Shown piece by piece: positions 47,036 through 56,343 of a DNA stretch of 64,000 bases. The notes under the pieces were generated by a model. The model worked only from the letters and a program-made list of their open reading frames with translations, searched no databases and was not told the origin of the DNA. The position numbers were made by a program, and so were the translations under genes. Source of the stretch: Herbiconiux sp. A18JL235 (GTDB lineage: Bacteria > Actinomycetota > Actinomycetes > Actinomycetales > Microbacteriaceae); assembly GCF_040939305.1 (NCBI RefSeq), contig NZ_CP162511.1:3410001-3474000 (forward strand). The letters are read 5' to 3'. The stretch's first letter is position 1, and each line of letters starts with the position of its first letter.

Positions 47036-48417
47036 AGTGTATCCGGCGCGGCGGGAGCCTCTCGTCGGGGGGTGGTCGTGCGCTCCACCGGCATGGTGCG
47101 GTCGTGCGCGGCGGCTTGGCCGAACGGCGCCGCGCCCCCGCTCGATGCCGAGGCCGGCGTCGACGTCGCGCCGGCCACCGACGTCGCTCCCGCGACGAGT
47201 CCGAGGGCCGAGGAGACGGTCAGCTCCACGAAGGCCCACAGCCAGACCGCCCCCGCGTCGGGGCCCACCTCGGCGAGCCGTCCGGGGCCTGCGGCGCCTC
47301 CCGACCACAGGGCGAGCAGGGCGAGGATCGTCGCGCCGACGAGGCCGATGCCGACAGCGACACCCACGAGCCTGACCGCTCGTCCCCGCGCACCGCCGAG
47401 CTGCCGGCCGGCGACGGCTCGCAGGAACGCGGGCCGCAGCACCGCCGCCGCCAGGAACCCGGCGGCGACGGGCACCAGCAACCCCACGAAGCCGAGCACC
47501 GGCGTGCCCTGCGGCAGGGCGCCGAGCACCGGAAGGGAGGGCACGAGACCGAGCTGGGTGCCGAGGGGCGAGACCGCCGAGCCGGTGCCGATCGCGAAGC
47601 CGGGGCCGACGAACCAGCTCGCCGTCCACACGATGAGATTGGGGAGGAGGGCGAGCTGGGCGAGCGTGAGTGTGATGCCACCGAGCACACCTGCCTGCAG
47701 GCTCTCGTACAGGGCGACGATCGATGAGAAGTTGACGACCAGGATGATCGCCATGGCGAGCGCCGAGACGCCGACGACGGTCGCGGCCGTGAGCGCACCG
47801 CCGCGCAGCGCGAGCGCGACCAGCCCGCGCTCGGTCTCGGGCACCGAACCGAGGGCGGCACGCCATCGCCGAGCGAGCGCGGCATCGGGCGACGGCTCGC
47901 GCGAGGGCGACCGGCGGGCCTTCCAGGCGTAGCCGACCGCGAGGCCCACCGCGTACACGGCGGCGGGGAACACCACGCTCTGGGCGATCGAGGGCATCGC
48001 CGCGTCGTCGCGGGCGCCGAACGCGACGGCGAGACCGAGGGCGGCAAGCACCAGCACGCCCACCACCGCGCCCGTCACCGGGTAGGGCGTCACGCTGAGG
48101 CGGCGACCCGAGCGGGTGCCGAGCAGCAGGGTGAGCAGCGCGAAGCCGAGCGGCGCGATGCCCACCTCGAACGGCGTCTCGGCACCGGCGACGCCGAGGC
48201 GCAGGGCGAGCGCGGGGTCGATGGCGAGGCGCAGGTCGACCCCGTTTCCGAGCAGCCACAGGTCGCCCGCCGCGCGCCAGAACGCCAGCCAGTCGACCGA
48301 GAGGCCGAACTGCACCGCCCACATCACCGTGAGGGGGATGAGGGGAATGCCGAGGCCGATGGCGACGACGATGACCGCGTCGAGGGCGGAGAGGAAGACG
48401 GTGGTTGCGCGGTTCAT
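47032..48417 (-). CDS. perM: DUF6350 membrane protein, PerM-like
   Basis: A 461-residue protein with ten or more hydrophobic segments and a polar C-terminal tail of about 40 residues. Family and position match mycobacterial PerM (Rv0955), which is needed for cell division in low magnesium and for persistence and is likewise found between sucCD and purN-purH. The orthology call uses gene order plus topology; residue identity is hard to judge by eye. A role in the divisome is inferred from that homologue. Confidence 0.75.
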   Translation of the reverse strand: MNRATTVFLSALDAVIVVAIGLGIPLIPLTVMWAVQFGLSVDWLAFWRAAGDLWLLGNGVDLRLAIDPALALRLGVAGAETPFEVGIAPLGFALLTLLLGTRSGRRLSVTPYPVTGAVVGVLVLAALGLAVAFGARDDAAMPSIAQSVVFPAAVYAVGLAVGYAWKARRSPSREPSPDAALARRWRAALGSVPETERGLVALALRGGALTAATVVGVSALAMAIILVVNFSSIVALYESLQAGVLGGITLTLAQLALLPNLIVWTASWFVGPGFAIGTGSAVSPLGTQLGLVPSLPVLGALPQGTPVLGFVGLLVPVAAGFLAAAVLRPAFLRAVAGRQLGGARGRAVRLVGVAVGIGLVGATILALLALWSGGAAGPGRLAEVGPDAGAVWLWAFVELTVSSALGLVAGATSVAGATSTPASASSGGAAPFGQAAAHDRTMPVERTTTPRREAPAAPDTL

Positions 48418-48455
48418 GCCTGCCCGAGCCTACCGCCAGCCGCGCATCCGGAGCC

Positions 48456-48986
48456 TCAGTGCAACAGCGCTTTCAGCAGGATGACGGCGACTCCCAGCAT
48501 CGCCGTGACGACACCGCCGAGGAAGCAGACGTACCACTTCGCCCCGCGCTCTGCGAAGGCGAGGATGCCGAGCACGAACAGCACGACCACCCCGACCGAG
48601 AGCGCGAGGTCGTAGGCGACGTCTTCGGGGATGACACCGGCAGCGCCGAGGGCGAGCATCACGATGGGGAGGATGGCCGAGGTGAGCAGGCCGGCTGAGT
48701 GCCTCACGGCGTGGGCGAGCGACTCGCCGAGCGGAACCTCGGTGGCGCCGAGCTTGCCGTGGTGGGCGACCGTGGCGGCGAAGACGTGGGCGATCCAGAA
48801 CACGAAGCTCGAGGTGCCGACGGTGACGAGCAGCGAGAAGTCGCTCTCGTCGTCTTCGACGATGACGATGAGGGCGGCGATGAGGATGGTGCCGTAGATG
48901 GCCTCCGCCGTCACCAGCTCATGCCTCAGCCGCCGGTACAGACTCGGCACCTTCGAGGCCGCCACCGCCGCCGCGTTCTCCGTCAC
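48456..48986 (-). CDS. Small multi-pass membrane protein of unknown function
   Basis: A 176-residue protein with a charged N-terminal helix (SLYRRLRHELVTAEAIYG) and about five membrane segments. The sequence EAIYGTILIAALIVIVEDD is the start of helix 1. No family is recognised. The GTG at 48986 lies six bases after a CACAAT -10-like box (48993-48998), so the transcript is probably leaderless. It lies 38 bp upstream of perM on the same strand. Confidence 0.75.
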   Translation of the reverse strand: MTENAAAVAASKVPSLYRRLRHELVTAEAIYGTILIAALIVIVEDDESDFSLLVTVGTSSFVFWIAHVFAATVAHHGKLGATEVPLGESLAHAVRHSAGLLTSAILPIVMLALGAAGVIPEDVAYDLALSVGVVVLFVLGILAFAERGAKWYVCFLGGVVTAMLGVAVILLKALLH

Positions 48987-49067
48987 CGCACCATTGTGGC
49001 AGACCCGCCCCCGCATCCGTTCGCCCCTCAGGCACGAGCGCGACAGGCCGCTGCCGCCCAGACACAG

Positions 49068-49170
49068 GTGAAGGGGCGGCCGCGTCAGCGACCACCCCTT
49101 CACACATCGCCTCGCGCCGCAGTAGCGGCGGCGCGAGCCGCCCGACGCCGCGCGAAGCACGGCGCCGGGC
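49068..49170. terminator. Three consecutive stem-loops downstream of sucD
   Basis: Stem 1: GTGAAGGGG (49068-49076) with CCCCTTCAC (49095-49103). Stem 2: CTCGCGCCGC (49111-49120) with its perfect complement at 49127-49136. Stem 3: CGCCCG/CGGGCG arms spanning about 49138-49170. They follow the sucCD operon on the minus strand and probably terminate it or protect its 3' end. Confidence 0.65.
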
Positions 49171-49177
49171 GGGAACA

Positions 49178-50080
49178 TCACAGCGCTGCGTACACCTCGC
49201 GCAGGAGCGCGGCGGTCTCGCTCGGGGTCTTGCCGACCTTGACGCCGGCGGCCTCGAGGGCCTCCTTCTTGGCCTGGGCGGTGCCGGCCGAGCCGGAGAC
49301 GATGGCGCCGGCGTGGCCCATGGTCTTGCCCTCGGGCGCGGTGAAGCCCGCCACGTAGCCGACGACCGGCTTCGTGACGTTGGCCTTGATGAAGTCGGCG
49401 GCGCGCTCCTCGGCGTCGCCACCGATCTCGCCGATCATGACGATGGCCTTGGTCTCGGGGTCGGCCTCGAACGCCGCGAGCGCGTCGATGTGCGTGGTGC
49501 CGATGATGGGGTCGCCACCGATGCCGATCGCGGTGGAGAAGCCCAGGTCGCGCAGCTCGTACATCATCTGGTAGGTCAGCGTTCCCGACTTCGACACCAG
49601 GCCGATCGGGCCCTTGCCGGTGATGTTCGCCGGGGTGATGCCGACGAGCGACTCACCGGGGGTGATGATGCCGGGGCAGTTCGGGCCGATGATGCGGGTC
49701 TTGTTGCCCTTCGCCTTGGCGTAGGCCCAGGCCTCGGCCGAGTCCTGCACCGGGATGCCCTCGGTGATCACGACGAGCAGCGGGATCTCGGAGTCGATCG
49801 CCTCGATGATGGCGTCTTTCGAGAACGCCGGCGGCACGAAGGCGATGGAGACGTCGGCGCCGGTGGCCTCGATGGCCTCCTTCACGGTGCCGAACACGGG
49901 GAGCTCGACCGCGTTGCCGTCCTTGTCGGTGTGGGCCACCGTGGTGCCGGCCTTGCGGGCGTTGACGCCGCCGACGACCTGGGTGCCGGCCTTCAGCATG
50001 AGGGCGGTGTGCTTGGTGCCCTCACCGCCCGTGATGCCCTGGACGATGACCTTGGAATCCTTGTTCAGAAAAATCGACAT
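49178..50080 (-). CDS. sucD: Succinyl-CoA synthetase alpha subunit
   Basis: A 300-residue subunit that binds CoA and carries the phospho-His. Seen: [56 protein letters not shown] and the phospho-His segment near [13 protein letters not shown]; the catalytic His is expected in [17 protein letters not shown]. It starts 18 bp after the sucC stop. With SucC it interconverts succinyl-CoA and succinate with ATP or GTP synthesis. Confidence 0.97.
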   Translation of the reverse strand: MSIFLNKDSKVIVQGITGGEGTKHTALMLKAGTQVVGGVNARKAGTTVAHTDKDGNAVELPVFGTVKEAIEATGADVSIAFVPPAFSKDAIIEAIDSEIPLLVVITEGIPVQDSAEAWAYAKAKGNKTRIIGPNCPGIITPGESLVGITPANITGKGPIGLVSKSGTLTYQMMYELRDLGFSTAIGIGGDPIIGTTHIDALAAFEADPETKAIVMIGEIGGDAEERAADFIKANVTKPVVGYVAGFTAPEGKTMGHAGAIVSGSAGTAQAKKEALEAAGVKVGKTPSETAALLREVYAAL

Positions 50081-50098
50081 TGCTCTCTCGTCCTTCGC

Positions 50099-51274
50099 TT
50101 ACTTCGCAGCGGCTGCAGCAGCCAGCTCGGCGGCCTTGTCGGCGCCCTCGTCCATGGTGGCGGCCAGGGTGACCAGCGGGTGGGCGGCCTCGCGCAGAAT
50201 CGCGCGGCCCTCCTCCACCCGGTTGCCGTCGAGGCGCACCACGAGCGGCTTCGACGCGGCGTCGCCCAGGATGCCGAGCGCGGCGACGATGCCGTTGGCC
50301 ACGGCGTCGCAGGCGGTGATGCCGCCGAAGACGTTCACGAACACGCTCTTCACCTGCTCGTCGCCCAGGATGACGTCGAGACCGTTGGCCATCACCTCGG
50401 CGGATGCTCCACCACCGATGTCGAGGAAGTTGGCGGGCTTCACGCCGCCGTGGTTCTCGCCGGCGTAGGCGACGACGTCGAGGGTCGACATGACGAGCCC
50501 GGCACCGTTGCCGATGATGCCGACCTCGCCGTCGAGCTTGACGTAGTTGAGGTCGTTGGCCTTGGCCTTGGCCTCCAGCGGATCGGCGGCGTCCTTGTCT
50601 TCGAGGGCCTCGTGGCCCGGGTGGCGGAAGCCGGCGTTCTCGTCGAGCGAGACCTTGCCGTCGAGGGCGATGACGTCGCCCTCCTCGGTGAGCACGAGCG
50701 GGTTGACCTCGACCAGGGTCGCGTCTTCGCCCTTGTAGACCTCCCACAGCTTCACGAAGACGGGGGCGACCTTCTCGATCAGCTCGGTGGGGAACTTCGC
50801 CTCCACAGCGATGCGGCGGGCGGTCTCGATGTCGATGCCGGCGATGGGGTCGACCTCGATGCGGGCGAGCGCGTCGGGGCGCTCGACGGCGAGCTGCTCG
50901 ATCTCCATGCCGCCCTCGTAGCTGGTGAGGGAGAGGTAGGAGCGGTTGGCCCGGTCGAGCAGCACCGAGAAGTAGAACTCCTGGGCGATGCGGGCGCCGC
51001 CCGCGACCATCACGCGCTTGACGACGTGACCCTTGATGTCGAGGCCGAGGATGGCCTTCGCGGCCTCCTCCGCCGCCTCGGGGTCTTTCGCGACCTTCAC
51101 GCCGCCGGCCTTGCCGCGGCCACCGATCTTCACCTGGGCCTTGACCACCGTGACGCCGCCGAGCTTCTCCGCAGCGGCCCTGACCTCCTCAGGGGTGTCG
51201 GCGATGATGCCCGGCAGCACGGGAACGCCGTAGCTTTCAAAGAGGTCTCGGGCCTGGTACTCGAATAGATCCAC
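50099..51274 (-). CDS. sucC: Succinyl-CoA synthetase beta subunit
   Basis: A 391-residue ATP-grasp subunit. Seen: the N-terminal [64 protein letters not shown] (nucleotide site) and the C-terminal [20 protein letters not shown]. The start is a GTG at 51274. On the minus strand a TAGAGT -10-like box near 51391-51396 would give a leader of about 110 bases. It heads the sucCD operon. Confidence 0.97.
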   Translation of the reverse strand: MDLFEYQARDLFESYGVPVLPGIIADTPEEVRAAAEKLGGVTVVKAQVKIGGRGKAGGVKVAKDPEAAEEAAKAILGLDIKGHVVKRVMVAGGARIAQEFYFSVLLDRANRSYLSLTSYEGGMEIEQLAVERPDALARIEVDPIAGIDIETARRIAVEAKFPTELIEKVAPVFVKLWEVYKGEDATLVEVNPLVLTEEGDVIALDGKVSLDENAGFRHPGHEALEDKDAADPLEAKAKANDLNYVKLDGEVGIIGNGAGLVMSTLDVVAYAGENHGGVKPANFLDIGGGASAEVMANGLDVILGDEQVKSVFVNVFGGITACDAVANGIVAALGILGDAASKPLVVRLDGNRVEEGRAILREAAHPLVTLAATMDEGADKAAELAAAAAAK

Positions 51275-51528
51275 GCTGGTCTTCTTCCAATCCGCATTCG
51301 ACTCGTCGTCCCGGCAGGGAACCGGGGCGTGAAGGACGGCGCGACAAAAGGAGTGTCCCCTCCATCGCTCCGGACACCATCTAGCACTCTACCCCCGCGA
51401 GGCGACGCGTCCCGCCGCGGGCCGGGCTCACGCCTGCCGGTTCTGCACCGGGTGCCTGCGGCGCCGATCCGTCCACAGATCAGCGGGCATCCGCGGCTGG
51501 GAGTCCTTCTCGCGGTGAGGCTCGTCGC

Positions 51529-53424
51529 ATGAACCGCATCCTCCGCATCCTCGCCCTCGCCGCAGCCGCACTCCTGCCGCTGCCCGGCCTCGCCCTGGTC
51601 ACAGCCCTGCCCGCGAGGGCGGTGCAGGAGATCGCGCACGGGCGGGGTTCGATGTGGCTCGCCGACGGAGTCTCGTGGATCGGCAACTACGAACTCGACG
51701 ACGGCAACATGGGCTACTGCATCGATGTCGAGAAGCCTGCGCCCTCCGGCGCCTCGTTCGACTACGTCGACGGGTCGACGGCCTCGCTCTTCTCGCCCGA
51801 CGACGCCGCCAGGCTGGCGTACCTGTCCCGCCAGTGGGGCGCGCCGGGCGATGCGGTGACGGCGGCCGCGGCGCAGCTCGCCACCTGGAGCATCACGGGC
51901 CTCGCCGGCCACGACCAGGCCTGGTTCGCACAGCGCGCCAACGCCGACGCCGACCGCGTGCTCGAGCTGGCGAACCGGATGCTGAGGCAGGCCGACGGGG
52001 TGAGGGGCGCCTCCCGGGGCGCCAGGGCCACCCTCGATCTGCGGCTCAATGCTGGGTTCGTGGTCACCGACCTCGTCGTCGACCACCTCGCCGGGCCGGC
52101 ACAGGCACCTCCCGCCAGCCATCGCGGCACCTTGGATCTGCGCGGCGCCACCTTCGAGAACGGGTCGCGCACGATGCGGGTGGTGAACGGCACCCTGGTG
52201 AAGATCGTTCCCGACCCGGGCCGGGCGGTGTCGGCGGTGACCGTCTCGGTCGACTACCCCGACCTCCCCTATGGGCCGGGGTTCCGCCTCGCACAGAACC
52301 GGGGCGGAACGCAGAGCCTCCTGGTGCAGTCGCCCTTCCCCACCTCGGCGAGCGCCTCGGCCTCCGGCTCGGTTCCCAACTCGCGCCCGTTCCGTCCGCG
52401 TGTCGAGACGATCACGAGCGCAGCGGTCGCGTCTGCGGGTGCGGGCCTTCACGATCGGCTGGAGCTTTCGGCACACCCCGACTCCCCCACGGGTGGCGAG
52501 TGGGGTGTGTATCGGGCCACCGACGGGGCGTTCGCGCCGATTCCCGTGGTGATCGACAGCAGGCTGCTCGGGCCGTTCGGCACGAGGCCGTCGAGGAGCT
52601 CGACCGTTCCCGCCGATGCTCCTCTGGTCTGCGAAGTCGAGACGGCGGTCATGACCGGTCCCGGCCGCTACGACAGCCCCGAGTGCACGGTGCCTGCCGC
52701 CGGGTTCTACGTCTGGGTCGACGCCATCGACCCGCGCAAGACGCCGCCCGAGCGAGGAGGCGGCAGGCTCCAGCCGTGGAGGTCGGAGTTCGGAGTGGCC
52801 TCGGAGACCACGCTCGTGCCGGCGACTCCCACGATCGAGACGACCGCTTCGACGGGAGAGCTCAGCGCGCCGGAATGCGTCAGCGACCGCCTTCTCGTGT
52901 CGGGTCTGCCGTCGGGTGCGCCACCGATCGAGGTCGTCTCCACCCTGCTCGGCCCGCTCGACCGCGAACCGGAGGAAGGCTCTGAGCCGGAGGGATGGCA
53001 CGACTTCCCCGTGGCGGGAAGCGTCACCACCTTGGTGGCGCAAGACGGCATGCACGAGTCACCCTGCATCGAGGTGTCGGCTCCCGGCTTCTATTACTTC
53101 GTCGTCGACTCGGCGCCGTCGTCGGAGCGCTTCGCGACCACTCCGGTGGTGTCGGCCTTCGCCGATCACCGCGTGCACGCGAGCGAGTCGGTGCGCTTCA
53201 GCGCGCCGACCCCTCCGCCGTCGCCCACTCCGCCGCCCGCGGCGACACCCCCGGCACCCGCGTCGCCGCCGCCCGCCGCGATGCCTCCCGGCGAGGCCGC
53301 GCCCCCGGCCACGCGCCTCGCCCAGACCGGCGTCACTCCCCCGCCCCTCGGCATCGCCGCTACCGTCATCGCCATCATGATGGCCCTCGGCGCCTTCGGC
53401 CTCATCGCGGGCCGCCGCCCCTGA
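51529..53424 (+). CDS. Large surface protein with thioester domain and LAXTG sorting signal
   Basis: A 631-residue exported protein. A signal peptide (about 1-31) is followed by a TQXA-type thioester domain: MGYCIDVEKP (Cys64) and AAAAQLATWSI (Gln116) are the pair expected to form an internal Cys-Gln thioester, a reactive bond used by Gram-positive adhesins to attach covalently to host or surface amines. Residues about 290-555 look like two repeated modules, each with a late Cys (VPADAPLVCEVETAV, STGELSAPECVSDRLL). A Pro-rich spanner, LAQTG (597-601), a hydrophobic helix and GRRP end it, as for class E sortase substrates. The ligand is unknown. Confidence 0.85.
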   Translation: MNRILRILALAAAALLPLPGLALVTALPARAVQEIAHGRGSMWLADGVSWIGNYELDDGNMGYCIDVEKPAPSGASFDYVDGSTASLFSPDDAARLAYLSRQWGAPGDAVTAAAAQLATWSITGLAGHDQAWFAQRANADADRVLELANRMLRQADGVRGASRGARATLDLRLNAGFVVTDLVVDHLAGPAQAPPASHRGTLDLRGATFENGSRTMRVVNGTLVKIVPDPGRAVSAVTVSVDYPDLPYGPGFRLAQNRGGTQSLLVQSPFPTSASASASGSVPNSRPFRPRVETITSAAVASAGAGLHDRLELSAHPDSPTGGEWGVYRATDGAFAPIPVVIDSRLLGPFGTRPSRSSTVPADAPLVCEVETAVMTGPGRYDSPECTVPAAGFYVWVDAIDPRKTPPERGGGRLQPWRSEFGVASETTLVPATPTIETTASTGELSAPECVSDRLLVSGLPSGAPPIEVVSTLLGPLDREPEEGSEPEGWHDFPVAGSVTTLVAQDGMHESPCIEVSAPGFYYFVVDSAPSSERFATTPVVSAFADHRVHASESVRFSAPTPPPSPTPPPAATPPAPASPPPAAMPPGEAAPPATRLAQTGVTPPPLGIAATVIAIMMALGAFGLIAGRRP

Positions 53425-53529
53425 CACCCCCGCCCGCCCGGCCGCCGCCCCTGACACCCCCGACCCGCCGGGCCGCCGCCCCGCCGGGCTCCCACCCCTG
53501 ACACCCCGGCCCCGCCCGGCCGCCGCCTT
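53410..53529. repeat. GC-rich tandem repeats across the end of the surface-protein gene
   Basis: A 23-bp unit beginning GGCCGCCGCCCCTGACACCC occurs at 53410-53432 and 53440-53462 (period 30 bp), with two shorter degenerate copies after it. The first copy contains the stop codon of the surface-protein gene. Confidence 0.8.
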
Positions 53530-53618
53530 CCCGCACGTGGGGCGGCCCCGCGCGCTCGTGGCCAGCCCCACCCACCCCCACGCGGCGTACAACCTCCCCA
53601 CCACCGCCGGGCCATCCA

Positions 53619-53678
53619 CTTTCTCGCGGACAAAGTCCGTCCGAAAGTGCGTTGGGACGGACTTTGTCCGCAAGAAAG
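53619..53678. repeat. 60-bp hairpin element, copy A
   Basis: Arms of 24 bp (53619-53642 and 53655-53678) pair with one mismatch around a 12-base loop. Each arm also contains the small palindrome CGGACAAAGTCCG or its complement, so each can fold alone. The stem extends outward with TCCA/TGGA after a 2-base bulge. Confidence 0.88.
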
Positions 53679-53836
53679 GGTGGAGGGGGTGCGCCGCGAG
53701 TGTGGACGAGCGTGACGCAGCTCTCCCGAAGGGGCGTTGCCCTTTCGAAGGGGCGTTGCCGCAAGGGCTCCCGACCACCGCCGCTACTTCTCCGCGGCCG
53801 ACGGTGGATGTCCTCCCCACCTCCCCCGCGCATCCA

Positions 53837-53896
53837 CTTCCTTCCGGACAAAGTCCGTGAAGACGTCAGTCATCACGGACTTTCTCCGGAAGAAAG
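53837..53896. repeat. 60-bp hairpin element, copy B
   Basis: Arms of 24 bp (53837-53860 and 53873-53896) pair with two mismatches around a 12-base loop, the same geometry as copy A. The core CGGACAAAGTCCGT is shared. It ends 15 bp from the pcrA stop and may act as its terminator. Confidence 0.88.
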
Positions 53897-53910
53897 CTGC
53901 TGGAGGGGGG

Positions 53911-56331
53911 TCAGAGCTTCTCGATGGGGGCGATCTTGATGAGGAGCTTCTTCGGGCCGGCCGACTCGAAGTGCACATGGGCCACGCGCTTCGCGCCCTC
54001 ACCGGTGACCTGGTTCACCCGGCCCTCGCCGAAGTCGGTGTGCGTGATCCGGTCGCCCGGCGCCAGCTCGAGGTCACCGTTGTCGCGCACCTGGCCGGTG
54101 ACCCGGTTGGCCCACTCCGTCTTCGGCCGCGGCGGCCCGGGAGGAATGCCGTAACCGCTGTCGGTGTTCCAGCGCGACATGCCACCCGAGCCGCCGCGCC
54201 CGCGCTGGGCATTGAGCGCGCGCGGCTCGGTGCCGCCGCGCGAGGTCGCCATGCCGGGCGACTGGATCCAGTCGATGAGCTCGGCCGGGATCTCCTGCAG
54301 ATAGCGACTCGGCATCGCCACGGCGGTCTCACCGAACTGGGCCCGGGTCATGGCGAGCGACAGGTAGAGGCGCTTGCGAGCCCGCGTGATGCCCACGTAG
54401 AACAGCCGCCGCTCCTCGGCGGGGCCCCCGGGCTCGCTGGCCGACATGCGGTGGGGCAGCAGGTCTTCTTCGATGCCGGTGAGGAAGACCGCGTCGTACT
54501 CGAGCCCCTTCGCCGTGTGGAGGGTCATGAGCGACACGGTTCCGCTCGAGTCGTCGAGGTCGTCGACGGCCGCGACGAGCGACACCTCGGTGAGGAAGTC
54601 GAGCAGCGTGCCGTCGGGGTTGTTGCGGTTGAACTCCTTCGTCACCGCGACGAGCTCCTCGACGTTCTCGGCCCGCGCCTCGTCTTGCGGGTCGCGGCTG
54701 GCGCGCAGGCTCGTGACGTAGCCGCTCTTCTCCATGAGCAGCGTGAGCACTTCGCTCACCGTCGCCTCTCCCCCGTCGCGCTCGGGGTCGACCAGCTCGG
54801 CGGCCTCGTCGAGCAGCGCCGCCAGCTGCAGGATGGCACCCGTGACCTTCGGCCCGAGCCCGAGCTCAGACGCCCGCCGCATCGCTTCCCGGTAGCTCAC
54901 CTGCTCCCGCTCGGCGAACGAGGCGAGCTGCGTCTCAGTGGCGGGCCCGATGCCGCGCTTGGGGGTGTTCAGGATGCGCCGTAACGCAAGCGCGTCGAAC
55001 GGGTTCGCGACACTCGTGAGATACGCCATGGCATCTTTGATCTCGGCCCGCTCGTAGAACTTCGTGCCGCCCAGCACCCGGTAGGGCAACGCGGAACGGA
55101 TGAAGATCTCTTCGAGCGCTCTCGTCTGCGAGTTGGTGCGGTAGAACACCGCGATCTCGTTGTACGGCATGCCCGCGTCGCGCAGCTTCGCGATCTCGTC
55201 GGCCACGAACTGGGCCTCGTCGTGCCCGGAGTACCCGGTGAAGCCGACGATCTTCTCGCCGTCGCCCACCGCCGTCCAGAGCTTCTTGTCTTTGCGGTCG
55301 AAATTGTTCGAGATCACCGAGTTCGCCGCGGTGAGGATGTTCTGCGTCGACCGGTAGTTCTGCTCGAGCAGCACCACCTGCGCGCCGGGGAAGTCACGCT
55401 CGAACTCCACGATGTTGCGGATGTCGGCGCCGCGGAAGGCGTAGATCGACTGGTCGGAGTCGCCCACCACGGTGAGCGACGCGCCCCCGCCGCCGAACGC
55501 GGCGAGCCCGGTGAGCTCGTTCGACTCCGGCGGCCGGGTGAGCTCCCTGATGAGCGCATACTGCGCGTGGTTGGTGTCTTGGTACTCGTCGACGAGGATG
55601 TGCCGGAACCGTCGCTGATAGCGCTCCGCCACCTGCGGGAAGGCCCGGAACAGGAACACGGTCTGGCTGATCAGGTCGTCGAAGTCGAAGGCGTTGGCCT
55701 CGCGGAGCGCTCGCGTGTAGGCGCCGAACATCTCGACGAACTTCGCCTCCTGCGGGTCGGAGAAGTTCGCGCCCCTGGCGTACGACTCCACATCGGAGAG
55801 CTCGTTCTTGAGCTTCGAGATCTTCGCTGCCACCTGCGACACCGTGAACCCGAAGGTGTCGGCCTGGTGGTCTTTGATGATGCGCTTGATGAGCGCGCGC
55901 GAGTCTTGCGAGTCGTAGATGGTGAAGCTCTTGGTGAAGCCGAAGTTCTCGGCCTCCCGGCGCAGGATGCGCACGCACGCCGAGTGGAACGTCGAGATCC
56001 ACATGCCCTCGGCGACCTGCCCGAGAAGGTGGCCGACCCGCTCGCGCATCTCGGCTGCCGCCTTGTTGGTGAAGGTGATAGCGAGAATCTGGCTGGGCCA
56101 CGCCTCGCCGCTCCTGATCAGCCCGGCGATGCGGTGCGTGAGCACCCGGGTCTTGCCACTGCCTGCACCGGCGACGATGAGGAGGGCCGGGCCGCGGTAC
56201 TCGACCGCCTCCCGCTGCTCGGGGTTCAGCCCGTCGAGCAGCGGGTCGCCCCCGTCATCCCGCGGCCCGGAGGGCCCGTCGAGGATGATCGGGATGCTGC
56301 TCCTGGTGGTCTGATCGGTGGCGTCGCTCAT
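53911..56331 (-). CDS. pcrA: ATP-dependent DNA helicase PcrA/UvrD
   Basis: An 806-residue superfamily 1A helicase for nucleotide excision repair and removal of proteins from DNA. Motifs in order: LNPEQREAVEY (Q), VAGAGSGKTRVLTHR (I), TFTNKAAAEMRERV (Ia), VDEYQDTNHAQY (II), GDSDQSIYAFRGAD (III), LEQNYRST (IV), TLHTAKGLEYDAVFL (V) and YVGITRARKRLYL (VI). The C-terminal 100 residues include a Gly-rich linker and a Tudor-like domain that binds RNA polymerase. Length and order are normal. The ATG follows 12 bp after the upstream diesterase stop. Confidence 0.97.
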   Translation of the reverse strand: MSDATDQTTRSSIPIILDGPSGPRDDGGDPLLDGLNPEQREAVEYRGPALLIVAGAGSGKTRVLTHRIAGLIRSGEAWPSQILAITFTNKAAAEMRERVGHLLGQVAEGMWISTFHSACVRILRREAENFGFTKSFTIYDSQDSRALIKRIIKDHQADTFGFTVSQVAAKISKLKNELSDVESYARGANFSDPQEAKFVEMFGAYTRALREANAFDFDDLISQTVFLFRAFPQVAERYQRRFRHILVDEYQDTNHAQYALIRELTRPPESNELTGLAAFGGGGASLTVVGDSDQSIYAFRGADIRNIVEFERDFPGAQVVLLEQNYRSTQNILTAANSVISNNFDRKDKKLWTAVGDGEKIVGFTGYSGHDEAQFVADEIAKLRDAGMPYNEIAVFYRTNSQTRALEEIFIRSALPYRVLGGTKFYERAEIKDAMAYLTSVANPFDALALRRILNTPKRGIGPATETQLASFAEREQVSYREAMRRASELGLGPKVTGAILQLAALLDEAAELVDPERDGGEATVSEVLTLLMEKSGYVTSLRASRDPQDEARAENVEELVAVTKEFNRNNPDGTLLDFLTEVSLVAAVDDLDDSSGTVSLMTLHTAKGLEYDAVFLTGIEEDLLPHRMSASEPGGPAEERRLFYVGITRARKRLYLSLAMTRAQFGETAVAMPSRYLQEIPAELIDWIQSPGMATSRGGTEPRALNAQRGRGGSGGMSRWNTDSGYGIPPGPPRPKTEWANRVTGQVRDNGDLELAPGDRITHTDFGEGRVNQVTGEGAKRVAHVHFESAGPKKLLIKIAPIEKL

Positions 56332-56343
56332 GCTGCGTCAAGT

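Larger units (their letters stand above)
53425..53910. other. Repeat-filled convergent intergenic region
   Basis: About 490 bases between two converging genes. It holds the GC-rich tandem repeats, two related 60-bp hairpin elements, and a 15-bp direct repeat (CGAAGGGGCGTTGCC at 53727-53741 and 53746-53760). I see no coding sequence in it. Confidence 0.7.

Noticed and set aside
53425..53910. CRISPR array
   Set aside because: The repeats are palindromic elements and GC-rich tandem units of unequal spacing; there are no regular spacers and no cas genes.
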